From the IMG/VR virus record IMGVR_UViG_3300005613_000475, positions 1-21,248 of that record: a DNA stretch of 21,248 nucleotides; one strand, 5' to 3'. This document shows positions 1-9,354 of this stretch, piece by piece (within the stretch, counting starts at the first letter, position 1; each line of letters starts with the position of its first letter). The notes beneath the pieces were generated by a model that saw only the letters and a program-made list of their open reading frames with translations, was not told the origin of the DNA and ran no database searches. The DNA comes from a virus. Both the position numbers and the translations under genes were made by a program.

Positions 1-3000
1 GGCGAAGCCCTCGGCTACGGCGCTGGTGTGGGTGGCCTCATTCAAGCCCTCACTGATTTGGCTCTCGGTCGCCGTGCCAAGAAAGCCGCTGCCGCTGAAG
101 AAGAAGCACGGAAGGCTGAAGAAGCCGCCGCTGCCGCCGCTCCGGTACTTCCAGAAGGCGAAGGCGCTCAAGGTGAGTTGTTCCCACAAGAACTCGCTGA
201 GGCTGAAGAAGCTGAACTCGGCTTTGTAGGGCCACGTGCTGAAGCGGCACCAGAAGCCGCACCTGCCGAAGAGGAAGCCCCTGTCCAACCAGATATGATC
301 GACATGGCCGAGGAGCAGCAGCTTGAAGAGTTGTTTGCAGAAGACCGCCGCCGTGCCGATGAAGAAGAGACCCGCCAGATCGAAGATATGCTGGCAGCCG
401 ACGAAGCTGAAGCCACAGCGGCAGAAGCAGAGCGTCAGCGCATGCAGATGGAATCCGACATTGCCGAATTGACCGGTCGTCGTGAAACTGAGCAAGCGAA
501 AGCCAGCCAACAGCAACGTCTGGACATTTTGCTGCCCATCATTGATAACGTAGAAATCACCAATATCCCACGCAAATTCACCCAAGAGTTGAAGAAGCAG
601 GGGCTGCGTGAGACCGACATTAACGAAGATGAAAAGCGACTGATTAACCGCGCCTACGACATTCGTAAGGCAGAAGAAGTCGACACTACGTTGCCTGCGG
701 CTCCAGATGAGACTCCAGAAGGTTTAGTGCCTGAGAAGGCAACCACTCGTGAACCTGAACAGATGGGTTTCCCCGGTATGGGGCAGAAGCGCCTTCTGGA
801 GCGTGGCATTCTTGCCGAGCGTCAGGCACCGACCCCAGAGGCACCACAAACACTGGATGATACGTGGTTCGATTCGTTCGGTATCAAGAAGCAGGCTCCG
901 ATTCGTAAGAGACTGCAGGGTAAGACGTTTGACGATAACCGGGTAGAGATCCGTGGGGAGCTGATGGAATACGCAGCGAACCCAAACATCGCACCAGATG
1001 TCAGTCAGCGGATTCGCGATTACGCCAATTCTCCGTTATTTATGGAGCAGGCCGAAATGTTCGGCCCCCGTGGAGGGATTACAAAAGATGCTGCACGTCC
1101 ACGAACTAGACGCGAACCAACTGGAGTTAGCCCTGAAGGTGGTGTCGGACCTGTTGACGCAGGACGTACCCGTGGTGGTGCCGGACGAGTTGGAGCACCT
1201 GAACGAGCTGGACTGGGAGCTGCTGGAGGGGCTGCTGCACAGCCTGCAGGCAGAGAAGGAAGAAAGCCTGCTGCACTAGATGCGTTTACCGAACAAGCAA
1301 TTAAAAACGCGGAATCTGGTTCACGGGTCAAGTCCCGTGAAGTTGTCGTCGAGATGTCGATTGATGACTATCTAAACCTTGCTGCTCCGGGTACTGAGAA
1401 GGCAAAAACTAAAGGGTTAAAAGACGTAGATCAGTTCGATCAAATTCCACACTTGTCTACGGATGGTGAACAGGTCACCGGCCATGAAGGTCGTCATCGT
1501 GCCCGTCGGATGAAAGAACTCGGCTACACAACAATGCCGGTACGCATCATCGACAAGAATGTACGTTGGGGTGAAAACCCAAATACTCGTTTTGGCACGC
1601 TAAAAGCGGAAGAAGGAGATTTCTCTATTCCGCACCCCGTAAAGAGAGGGGACTATGGAACTTATTGGGATAGGGCCGTACGTGAAGAACCTAAAGCAGA
1701 AGTTAAGGAAGCTAAGCCTAAAACCGTTCGAGCTAAGCGCAAAGCTGCTGCGAAACCTGCTCCGCATAGGAAAAAGCGTGCTGCTGCAGTCGCTGCTAAG
1801 CCTGCTGGTCGAGTGGCTGAACAACCTGTTGAAAAGCCTACTCGTGCTAAGCCTAAAGTTACCCCTACCGAAAAAGCTGAAAAACCGGCTACTACTAGAA
1901 CTGCTGAAAAGGTAACACCTAAGAAAGCTGAGCCGAAAGTTAAGAAGGTCAAGGACACGCCGGATCAGGTACTCGAAGAAGTCGTATCGGATGAGGATCG
2001 TTTCGCTCAGGGTTGGGTGAAGAGCACCGATGCTAAGGGCAACGTGAAATGGGAACCACCCAAGAAGTCCACCACGACCAAGAAAGCTAAGGCTGCACCG
2101 AAAGAGCCGACCAAGGAAGAAGACGGTAACGCTGCGTGGCAAGAACTTGCTACCCCGCCGCTCAAGAAGTTCCATCAGGGCATTGCCCACATGTACGTGA
2201 TGCACGCCCCGCGTGAGATCAGCACGAAAGAAGATGCGAATAAGGTGCAGGCGCTGCTGAGAGGCAACCCGAAGACTATGAAAGCCGCCGATCGTGCGGT
2301 CTACAACTACTTCCTGAAGATGCCTCGGCAGGTAGACAACCTGATAAACATCGCGTTCGACTACGTATATAACACCCCGCAGTTCCGCCGTACCACAGAG
2401 ACGCTCGAAGAGGCCAAGTTCTTTGAGGGCATGAACGGTAAAAATGCTAAGGTGGCTTACGAATGGGTTAAGGAAAACCTAAGCCCTGAAGCGAATCGCG
2501 CACTGGACAAGTTTATACGTGCTTACGAAATTCAGCAGCGCCAGACCCGTGAAGAGGTACTGAACGCCATCCTGCTCGATAACGAAGCAATGTCCATCGA
2601 CGAGACGGTGCAGGATTATCTGGACGCTACGAATAAGGAACAGACCCTCAAGCTGCGTGCAGGTGAGATTGTCGAGATGGCGATGCCTCCGCACCCAGCC
2701 ATTGCTGCTCAGTTGGCAAACGGCGATCTACGCAAGGCGCTCGCTGGAATCGGCATTATGAACCCGAACACTGTGTTCGGTAGAGCCGCTACCAAGCTGG
2801 TCAACGCAGTCGAGAAGACTAAGGTAGAAGTTGTAGACGATTTGGTCGACGAAGCAGGTGAGCGCGTTGCGGGTCTGTACGATCCAAAAACTGACACTAT
2901 CCAGCTAGATTCTAGGCTGGGCATCAATACTCACACGATCCTCCACGAAGCGACCCATGCCGCAACTTCCCACGTATTGGCGAAGCCGGGGCATCCTGCT

Positions 3001-6000
3001 ACTAGGCAGTTGAAGCAACTCTACGAAGATGTGAAGGACTCGCTCGACACCGCGTACGGCGCACAGTCCCTTGATGAGTTTGTAGCAGAAGCGTTCTCTA
3101 ACCCAGAATTCCAAGCCAAGCTGCAGGCCATCAATCCGAAGGGTGAGCCGATTACAGCGTGGACCCGATTTACTCATGCTGTCGGCAACATGTTGCGTCG
3201 CCTGATTGGTATGGAGACTCGTGGACTGAAAACTGCATTAGACAAAGCTGATGTGACCATCACCTCGATTCTGTCTCCGGCACCGGATACCCGCAACGCA
3301 GGTCAGTTGTACGCCGCCTCGATGCTGGGTAAAGGTAAAGAAGTTCTCAACACTATCGGCCAACGCTACCAGAAGCTCGACCCACTGACGCAGGGTAAGA
3401 TTGACTCATTCCATGAGTTCTTCGCTCGCAAGATTCCGGGAACCGTGAAGAATGTAGTCCGTATGTCCCTACCGCTGAATGCCTTGGTGGACATCGCTCA
3501 GAAGTACATTCCGATGGCCCCTCGCGTCGATGCAGTGGTGCAGGAAAAGATGGGTTCCGAGAACCGTCGTAACCAGAAAATCGAGCCAATCATTCGCCGC
3601 GTAGAAGAGTGGTACAAGAAGCATCCTGACAAGTTAGACACACTGAATGAAGTGATCTACGCCAGTACACTGGATCAGGTAGACCCGTCAAAGCCACGCA
3701 ATTCCTACGCCGATAATGACCAGAAACTAGAAGTCTGGGACAAGCTGCAGAAGGACTGGAAGGCACTAGGCCCAGAAGGTCAGAGTGTCTATAAGCAGAT
3801 GCGGGATACGTACAAGAAGCTGTACGAAGAAATCGGCACCGTGCTTGAAGCCCGCCTAGCCGAAGGCGTAGAAAACGCTGATGTAGCTAAGAAGGTCAAG
3901 AAGGATATTTGGAACCGAATCTTTGATAACGGTGCAATCGAGCCGTACTTCCCACTGACACGTTCTGGTAAATACTGGCTGTCCTACAACGCATTTGATC
4001 CCCGTACTAATACTACGGAAATGTTTGTTGAAGCGTTCGAGACCGACCGTGCCCGTGACCGTGCGATTGCAGAGTTGAAGGCAGCAAAAGATGCAAAGGC
4101 TACCGACTTCCAGAAGTTTGCGAACCTCTCGCAAGTAAATTACAAGCGGGCACCGTCGACTTCGTTTATGAATACCGTGCTGAAAACACTGGATGTAAAC
4201 AAGGTCGATCCGAAAGTAAAAGAAGAAGTGATGACCTTCTTCATCAACATGCTGCCTGAAACCTCGTTCGCCCAAGGCTTCCGCCATCGTAAAGGCACCG
4301 CAGGTTTCAAACGTGACGCAGTGGGGGCGCTCCGCACTAAGTCTTACAATCTGTCCCGCCAGCTCGCGAATATCGAATATGGTGCGAAACTGGAAAACCT
4401 ACGCTCTCAGATCGACGAACACGTCAGGGAGCAGGGTAACGAAGAAACCACCGTGGGTTGGGCGGATGAACTGAATAAGCGCATCGACTTTGCCATCAAC
4501 CCGCATGTACCGATGTGGTCTAAGTTGGCTACGTCCTTCGGCTTTACCATGACGCTGGGCTTTAACGTGTCGTCGGCGATGGTCAACTTGACTCAGATCC
4601 CGCTGGTAGTGATGCCATATCTAGGTGGTAAATACGGATACGGTGTGACAACTAAAGCACTCGGCGCAGCGACTCGGGTGTTCACAAACAGTGGATTCGA
4701 CCGCGAAGTCGAGATGCTGGTGCCGACCGATTCGGGAGATGTGAAGCGAAAAGTCCGTGCCTTCCCGTCGTTGGACAACTATGACTTCGATGCTACGTCC
4801 ACCCCACCAGAAATTCGCCGCCTGAAAATGCTGTCCGAGGTTGCACTGGAACGTGGGCAGTTGAACCGCTCACTGACCTACGACATCTTGGATGTGGACG
4901 ACAGTGCTACTTTATTGACTAAAGTGAACGCGGCTTCTGGCTTCGTATTCCACCACGGTGAACGTATGAACCGTCAGGTGGCTATGGTCGCAACATATAA
5001 CCTCGAACTGGACGCGATGAAGAAAAAGGGTCGCAACATCGACGAGGCCGCCATGCGGGAAGCTGCGGAATACGCTGTTTACGTAACTGAACTGACCAAC
5101 GGCGGCACTGTAGCTGCTGCGGCACCACGTATCGCTCAGGGACCGCTGGGTAAAGTCTTGTTCATGTTCAAACGCTACGGCGTGTCCATGTACTACATGC
5201 TGTTTAAGACTGCTCGCGAAGCGTTGAAAGACGCCGATCCTGAAGTTCGTAAGATAGCGAAGCGCCAAATCGCGGGGATTTACGCTTCATCCGCACTCTT
5301 GGCAGGGGTGCAGGGTGTTCCGCTTTACGGTATTGCAGCGATGGCATACAACCTAATCCTCGCAGATGACGATGACGACGATTTTGATACTGCGGCACGT
5401 AAGTGGATGGGTGAAGTTCCGTACAGCGGGGCAGTAAACAACCTGCTCGGCGTGGAAGTTGCCTCCCGTGTCGGCCTCAGTGACCTCGTTTTCCGTGATA
5501 ACAAAGTACGAGATCAGCAAAGCGTAATGTTGTCACTCATGGAGACAATGGGTGGTCCGGTTCTGGGTGTAACCAGCCGCATGGAGCGTGGTTTATCCCT
5601 GATTAGTGAAGGTAATATTGACCGTGGTATCGAGCAGATGCTCCCCTCCGCGATCGGGAACGCTCTGAAGTCCGTTCGGTTCGGCACCGAAGGCGCTCGT
5701 ACATTACGTGGTGACCCGATAACAGGTGAACTTGGTCCGTGGAACACTTTCGCGCAGTTCTTTGGTTTCGCTCCAGCGGAATACACCCGCCAGCTTGAGA
5801 TCAACAGCAACACGAAGAAGATAGAGCGTAATATCCTACAGAAACGGACTAAGCTCCTGAGAAACTATTACATCGCAATGCGTAATGGCGATAGTAAGGA
5901 AGCCGCGGACATCATGCGTGAAATCGCCAGATTTAGTCGTGAGCATCCGGGTGTTGCGATTTCTGCGGATACGGTCAATCGGTCGATTCGTCGCCACTTG

Positions 6001-6093
6001 CAGACCAGTGCGGGTATGTACCACGGCATCACGATCAACAAGAGCCTACGCCCTGAGTTGATGCAGAACATCAGTGAGTACAACGGCGACTGA
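1..6093 (+). CDS. Giant polyvalent virion-type protein with metallopeptidase domain (5' end cut by window edge)
   Basis: The reading frame is open from base 1, so the N-terminus lies outside the window; residue numbers here count from the GTG at 28. About 2020 residues are visible. Residues ~15-170 are Ala/Glu-rich and probably coiled coil. A ParB-like stretch carries a GRHR motif (488-491). Residues ~345-415 are Gly/Arg/Ala/Pro-rich, and ~552-648 are Lys/Ala/Pro-rich like a histone tail. A zinc metallopeptidase motif HEATH lies at 973-977, with a downstream acidic helix (E1017/E1021) as likely third ligand; this resembles the MPTase-PolyVal domain of phage polyvalent proteins. The C-terminal ~900 residues are helical, with hydrophobic stretches near 1506-1535 and 1746-1779, a GPLGKVLFMFKRYG motif near 1706 and an Asp run at 1780-1785, recalling the large polyvalent-associated (LPD38-type) region. 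It is probably packaged in the virion and ejected with the DNA; this role is inferred. It is the last late gene before the convergent early genes. Confidence 0.85.
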   Translation, partial: GEALGYGAGVGGLIQALTDLALGRRAKKAAAAEEEARKAEEAAAAAAPVLPEGEGAQGELFPQELAEAEEAELGFVGPRAEAAPEAAPAEEEAPVQPDMIDMAEEQQLEELFAEDRRRADEEETRQIEDMLAADEAEATAAEAERQRMQMESDIAELTGRRETEQAKASQQQRLDILLPIIDNVEITNIPRKFTQELKKQGLRETDINEDEKRLINRAYDIRKAEEVDTTLPAAPDETPEGLVPEKATTREPEQMGFPGMGQKRLLERGILAERQAPTPEAPQTLDDTWFDSFGIKKQAPIRKRLQGKTFDDNRVEIRGELMEYAANPNIAPDVSQRIRDYANSPLFMEQAEMFGPRGGITKDAARPRTRREPTGVSPEGGVGPVDAGRTRGGAGRVGAPERAGLGAAGGAAAQPAGREGRKPAALDAFTEQAIKNAESGSRVKSREVVVEMSIDDYLNLAAPGTEKAKTKGLKDVDQFDQIPHLSTDGEQVTGHEGRHRARRMKELGYTTMPVRIIDKNVRWGENPNTRFGTLKAEEGDFSIPHPVKRGDYGTYWDRAVREEPKAEVKEAKPKTVRAKRKAAAKPAPHRKKRAAAVAAKPAGRVAEQPVEKPTRAKPKVTPTEKAEKPATTRTAEKVTPKKAEPKVKKVKDTPDQVLEEVVSDEDRFAQGWVKSTDAKGNVKWEPPKKSTTTKKAKAAPKEPTKEEDGNAAWQELATPPLKKFHQGIAHMYVMHAPREISTKEDANKVQALLRGNPKTMKAADRAVYNYFLKMPRQVDNLINIAFDYVYNTPQFRRTTETLEEAKFFEGMNGKNAKVAYEWVKENLSPEANRALDKFIRAYEIQQRQTREEVLNAILLDNEAMSIDETVQDYLDATNKEQTLKLRAGEIVEMAMPPHPAIAAQLANGDLRKALAGIGIMNPNTVFGRAATKLVNAVEKTKVEVVDDLVDEAGERVAGLYDPKTDTIQLDSRLGINTHTILHEATHAATSHVLAKPGHPATRQLKQLYEDVKDSLDTAYGAQSLDEFVAEAFSNPEFQAKLQAINPKGEPITAWTRFTHAVGNMLRRLIGMETRGLKTALDKADVTITSILSPAPDTRNAGQLYAASMLGKGKEVLNTIGQRYQKLDPLTQGKIDSFHEFFARKIPGTVKNVVRMSLPLNALVDIAQKYIPMAPRVDAVVQEKMGSENRRNQKIEPIIRRVEEWYKKHPDKLDTLNEVIYASTLDQVDPSKPRNSYADNDQKLEVWDKLQKDWKALGPEGQSVYKQMRDTYKKLYEEIGTVLEARLAEGVENADVAKKVKKDIWNRIFDNGAIEPYFPLTRSGKYWLSYNAFDPRTNTTEMFVEAFETDRARDRAIAELKAAKDAKATDFQKFANLSQVNYKRAPSTSFMNTVLKTLDVNKVDPKVKEEVMTFFINMLPETSFAQGFRHRKGTAGFKRDAVGALRTKSYNLSRQLANIEYGAKLENLRSQIDEHVREQGNEETTVGWADELNKRIDFAINPHVPMWSKLATSFGFTMTLGFNVSSAMVNLTQIPLVVMPYLGGKYGYGVTTKALGAATRVFTNSGFDREVEMLVPTDSGDVKRKVRAFPSLDNYDFDATSTPPEIRRLKMLSEVALERGQLNRSLTYDILDVDDSATLLTKVNAASGFVFHHGERMNRQVAMVATYNLELDAMKKKGRNIDEAAMREAAEYAVYVTELTNGGTVAAAAPRIAQGPLGKVLFMFKRYGVSMYYMLFKTAREALKDADPEVRKIAKRQIAGIYASSALLAGVQGVPLYGIAAMAYNLILADDDDDDFDTAARKWMGEVPYSGAVNNLLGVEVASRVGLSDLVFRDNKVRDQQSVMLSLMETMGGPVLGVTSRMERGLSLISEGNIDRGIEQMLPSAIGNALKSVRFGTEGARTLRGDPITGELGPWNTFAQFFGFAPAEYTRQLEINSNTKKIERNILQKRTKLLRNYYIAMRNGDSKEAADIMREIARFSREHPGVAISADTVNRSIRRHLQTSAGMYHGITINKSLRPELMQNISEYNGD
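1088..1279 (+). CDS. Small protein embedded in +1 frame inside the giant late gene
   Basis: A 63-codon ORF lies wholly within the giant gene, shifted by one base. ATG at 1088 follows a GGAGGG (1072-1077) with about 10 nt spacing, slightly long for a ribosome site. By hand count 55 of 63 codons end in G or C (CTG, GAG, GTG, GAC), and the segment is about 61% GC. The product is acidic and helical, with heptad-like leucines, and ends in EKEESLLH; it reads like an ordinary small phage protein. The main frame over the same bases is low-complexity Gly/Arg/Ala/Pro, as expected when another frame is under selection. I cannot assign a function. It could be an overprinted gene, or a once separate small gene absorbed when the giant ORF expanded. 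The alternative is a compositional artefact. Confidence 0.5.
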   Translation: MLHVHELDANQLELALKVVSDLLTQDVPVVVPDELEHLNELDWELLEGLLHSLQAEKEESLLH

Positions 6094-6123
6094 GAAAAAA
6101 ATCCCCGGTGAGGTACCGGGGAT
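6094..6123 (-). terminator. Intrinsic terminator at the end of the minus-strand operon
   Basis: A perfect 9-bp stem ATCCCCGGT/ACCGGGGAT (6101-6109 and 6115-6123) closes a 5-nt loop. Read on the - strand it is followed by seven T (complement of the A-run 6095-6101), a textbook Rho-independent terminator for leftward transcripts. The T-run abuts the stop codon of the convergent giant gene (6091-6093). On the + strand there is no U-run after the hairpin, so it should not terminate late transcripts efficiently. Confidence 0.85.
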
Positions 6124-6183
6124 AAGTCACCATCGGAGGATGATAAGAGAACGAAACGACAGAAAACTGTCGAGGGCATCCTA

Positions 6184-6453
6184 TCACAGCGTTCTCCAGA
6201 AGCGTACTCCCAGTTTTCCATCCTCGACTCGGAATCGGTACTCGATCTCCCACTTCTTATTGGATGCTACTAAACGCATCTGCTCAACAAGTTCTACCAC
6301 ATCAACTGCGGGGACGAAGAGCGAAGCGCCGATTACAAAGGCGTCCCAGTCGACGATGATCCGCACCCCGTCCGGGGATAACTGATCGAACTTTAGCCGT
6401 ACATCCTTACTGAAAGAGGGATTCGGTTTGCCCGAGCGCCTGTTCAGTTTCAT
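6184..6453 (-). CDS. Hypothetical 89-residue protein, last gene of leftward operon
   Basis: The ORF begins inside the 3' end of the primase-helicase gene (47-nt overlap, different frame) and ends about 60 nt before the terminator. The product starts MKLNRRSGKP, has a mixed alpha/beta look with an aromatic C-terminus (VRFWRTL), and shows no cysteines, membrane segment or known motif. I chose the ATG at 6453 because the upstream in-frame ATG (6489) lies deeper inside the neighbour and has no ribosome site. The Shine-Dalgarno at 6453 is also weak, so translation is probably coupled to the upstream gene. Function unknown. Confidence 0.65.
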   Translation of the reverse strand: MKLNRRSGKPNPSFSKDVRLKFDQLSPDGVRIIVDWDAFVIGASLFVPAVDVVELVEQMRLVASNKKWEIEYRFRVEDGKLGVRFWRTL

Positions 6454-9277
6454 CGTCCATAAATCCAGAGCAGTCAACCACCAGTACATCTGCTGGTGGT
6501 AGGTTTACACGCGTACCTCTAGCCAACCGGATCTTCTCCCGCTTTAACTTTGTGCGCCCCTGCTTTAATCCGTCAATGAACCCGTTATAGTTAATCTGCT
6601 GTTTAATGCACCACTGTTTCAGCGGTTTCGGCAGAAGGTACAACTTCTTGATGTCGTATTCGTATCGGCCAACTAATGCCAACCGAGGTGTTGCGTCAGG
6701 TAGCACGAGATGTTCCAGCCCGGATTCAACTGCTTCCTTCCGACTATCAGCACTACTTAATATACGAAGGAGGTTGTTGTAGTTCTCGGCCATGTAATCC
6801 GTCAGGACTTCCTCAACACTACCCCCCATACCAACGACACTCTGCTTGTTCTGTATGATCAAATCCAACGCAAACTTCATCACCCCCTTGGTGTCGTAAT
6901 TCAGTAGCCCAATGTGCTTGGCGATGATGTTCCCAGCGATTGAGCATGCTGCATGCACTGACCAGAATCGATTTTCTTGGGTCAACTCTGCCTTCTGGTC
7001 GATACGCTGCTGTACGCCGAAAACGATATTCCGAACTTCTTCTAAGTTGTTCATCACGAACTGCACGAAAATAATCCCTGCGTGTCCGTAGCACCGCTTC
7101 ACTTCGTTCAGGAACACGTCAGTCTCGTTCTTTGACGTGAATACTTTGTTCCGATTCGGCATCCGGTATTCCAGAATTCGCTGTGCCTCAGCTTTCGGCG
7201 CGGCTTTGTATCCTGAAATCCGTTCAATCATGCTGGTGTTACCTGTGGATACACATAGGAATTTCCACGGCTCTCCGCGTACACGCTCAGTATTCGCTTT
7301 ACCTGACATACGGTTACGCTGTCTGCCATTGGGGAGTTGGTATGCAAAATCACTCAAATCTTGTGGTTTGGTGTTGGTCATCTCGTCCAGCAGGAACGGC
7401 AGGTTCTTATAGACTTCAGCACGATTCATCTTGGAATTGTGGGTGTCCTCCTTCTGGAGCACCAGCTTGTCTGGGTCACCCCAGATTGACGCTGCCGAAA
7501 ACAACGCGGTGGTCTTGCCATGTCCAGAATCCGTACTGTGTAGGTGCAGCACCACACCGTTGATCGGCATGAGTTCCATCAGTACCGACCCGAATCCTGC
7601 ACCGATTACGTACTGGTGCGCTTCCAGACCCGGACGGTTGTACATCTCCATCAGTTCTTTCCAATGCTCTAACGTCCCTTTCGGCTCAAATGCAGGCATC
7701 AAACCTACCGTTGCTGCGGATGGAGGGTTGCTCTTAATCCCGTCCTTGGTGATCTCCATCTTGCCAAGAATAAAAGATGAGAACGTACCATCCGTCCAGC
7801 CAAACTGACGCCGTGCTTCGTCCGCTGCGCATTGAAGTTGTAACTCGTTTACCCATTTGTTTACGTAATTCATAAGCCCTTCCGGTTTTAGTGTCGCGAC
7901 ACCCTGTGTCGCCATTGTTTTACGGAAATCTTCGCGAGACCCCACAGCATGCAACGGCATGGTGAACTCACGCACTCCATCTTTCGGGAGGTGCAATCGC
8001 AGTACGATCGACTCGCCGACGTCCGGGTCATTCAAACGGCTTACTACGTATAGGTCATTGTGGTAGACCAGCTTATCGACAAACTGAGTGTTGCCTTGGT
8101 CGTCCTCTGTTTCTTCCCGTATGTAGATGCCGCCGTTCTTACCCCGTGTATATGGGGTTGGATATTTTGGGATCACATAGGTTTGCACAGGCGCATTCGG
8201 TAAATCCGCTGCTGGTTCCTGCACGACGTAATCCGCCTCAGTGGCTTCCGCCAATTCTTTGCCGAGAACAATCGGGGATTTCACCTTGCCATACGACGGA
8301 CACCCTGCGCATACGCCGGGATTCATCTCGTCAAACTTGGCGCAGGTATATGGCCCCTTGATCTGGGCAGCTTTACGCTCCGTATCTTCTGGGTCGTACT
8401 CTGGATGAAACGCAGAGATTTTGTGAATCGCTTTCTCACGATCACAGCAGTGCGTCGCAATCGACAACGCTGCACGCCATAAAGGTTCCGGTGCATTCTC
8501 CTGATCGGTGATCGCCAGCTTGAGTTGGGCACAGCCCTCGTCGTTCAACGTCTTGGTCAGGATAGTCTTGAAGCGGCTCGTGTAATTACCTGCTAACAAA
8601 TCAGTCAGCGGGTCACGCTCCTTCTTCTGCCATATTGTGGGAACTGGTATCGCTGTGTCTTCGCCAAGTCGGTCGTTGAATTCTTGCAGCGTCATTGGCT
8701 TGGCAAGATAGTCTCCGATGATCTCGACGGTTACCGGTGTCCCTCGTTTGTGGTTATGTGTACCCGGCACGCGCAACACACGTGCTGCATCAGCAGGTAC
8801 AGCAGGATCAGACCCACGGAGTTTGTGTCTCTCCGTAAGTGCTTTTAATTTATACGCAATCGGCTGCCACTCTTCACGTGACACTGGCGTAGTCAAATGC
8901 CAATACGCATGCACACCGTAACCGGAGTTGACGGTCGTTGGTTTCGGCAGATTTAGTTCTTTGCAGAAGCGACGTAGGTCGACTAATGCTTCGCTCTGGT
9001 TTTCGTACTCTTTGGATGGCCCACAGTCTAGGTCAAGAAAGAATGCTCTGATCTGTTTTACATTGTCCGCTCTACGATTCTCATCCGTCTTGAATCGTGA
9101 TAATGCGAAAAACGCGTTCCGTCCTTCTTGGTCAAACTTATGCGCCGCTTGTATTGCGTCTTCTAAGGTCTCAAAGAATTTTTGCTTTACGTAGCCCTCG
9201 CCACTGATTCCTGTAATGCAAATGTATCCTTCATCCCCTAGTGTCAGCCGCAGAAATTCGTTCGTTGTAATTGTCAT
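6407..9277 (-). CDS. Primase-polymerase / DUF927-type helicase fusion
   Basis: A 956-residue replication protein. The N-terminal ~200 residues look like an archaeo-eukaryotic primase (PrimPol) domain: FFLDLDCG gives the metal-binding D82/D84 pair, SGYGVH (118-123) the second motif with H123, and RVLRVPGTHNHK (~167-178) a conserved nucleotide-binding stretch. A Cys cluster follows (CAKFDEMNPGVCAGCP, ~310-325), likely zinc-binding. The C-terminal half matches DUF927, a phage/plasmid helicase-like ATPase: Walker A STDSGHGKTT with K588, and Walker B LPFLLDEM with D631/E632. The protein should prime and unwind the phage fork. It ends in an acidic tail. A terminator lies just upstream (9310-9344), so it is either transcribed by read-through or from a promoter I cannot define. 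The start ATG has only a weak Shine-Dalgarno. Confidence 0.88.
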   Translation of the reverse strand: MTITTNEFLRLTLGDEGYICITGISGEGYVKQKFFETLEDAIQAAHKFDQEGRNAFFALSRFKTDENRRADNVKQIRAFFLDLDCGPSKEYENQSEALVDLRRFCKELNLPKPTTVNSGYGVHAYWHLTTPVSREEWQPIAYKLKALTERHKLRGSDPAVPADAARVLRVPGTHNHKRGTPVTVEIIGDYLAKPMTLQEFNDRLGEDTAIPVPTIWQKKERDPLTDLLAGNYTSRFKTILTKTLNDEGCAQLKLAITDQENAPEPLWRAALSIATHCCDREKAIHKISAFHPEYDPEDTERKAAQIKGPYTCAKFDEMNPGVCAGCPSYGKVKSPIVLGKELAEATEADYVVQEPAADLPNAPVQTYVIPKYPTPYTRGKNGGIYIREETEDDQGNTQFVDKLVYHNDLYVVSRLNDPDVGESIVLRLHLPKDGVREFTMPLHAVGSREDFRKTMATQGVATLKPEGLMNYVNKWVNELQLQCAADEARRQFGWTDGTFSSFILGKMEITKDGIKSNPPSAATVGLMPAFEPKGTLEHWKELMEMYNRPGLEAHQYVIGAGFGSVLMELMPINGVVLHLHSTDSGHGKTTALFSAASIWGDPDKLVLQKEDTHNSKMNRAEVYKNLPFLLDEMTNTKPQDLSDFAYQLPNGRQRNRMSGKANTERVRGEPWKFLCVSTGNTSMIERISGYKAAPKAEAQRILEYRMPNRNKVFTSKNETDVFLNEVKRCYGHAGIIFVQFVMNNLEEVRNIVFGVQQRIDQKAELTQENRFWSVHAACSIAGNIIAKHIGLLNYDTKGVMKFALDLIIQNKQSVVGMGGSVEEVLTDYMAENYNNLLRILSSADSRKEAVESGLEHLVLPDATPRLALVGRYEYDIKKLYLLPKPLKQWCIKQQINYNGFIDGLKQGRTKLKREKIRLARGTRVNLPPADVLVVDCSGFMDDETEQALGQTESLFQ

Positions 9278-9309
9278 AGCTGCACTTCTAGTATTGGGAA
9301 ACTACAGGG

Positions 9310-9344
9310 AAAAAGGGGGCTGGGCCATTTCTGAACCCAGCCCC
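9310..9344 (-). terminator. Intrinsic terminator between the ssDNA-binding candidate and the primase-helicase
   Basis: A perfect 9-bp stem GGGGCTGGG/CCCAGCCCC (9316-9324 and 9336-9344) has an 11-nt loop and is followed on the - strand by C and five T (complement of 9310-9314). It lies 10 nt after the stop of the upstream gene. It would attenuate transcription into the primase-helicase and may set a higher level of the ssDNA-binding candidate. Confidence 0.8.
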
Positions 9345-9354
9345 AACGACGCAA

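Noticed and set aside
1655-1915. An 86-codon + strand ORF with a purine-rich stretch before its ATG, overlapping the Lys/Ala-rich linker of the giant protein
   Set aside because: Its Leu/Lys product is what a repetitive AAG/CCT/GCT-rich main frame gives when shifted by one base; no distinct motif, and the main frame is a normal Lys/Ala linker.
1600-2205. A 201-codon antisense ORF opposite the Lys/Ala-rich region
   Set aside because: Low-complexity Phe/Ser/Leu/Arg product caused by the skewed codon composition of the sense gene; no ribosome site or family resemblance.
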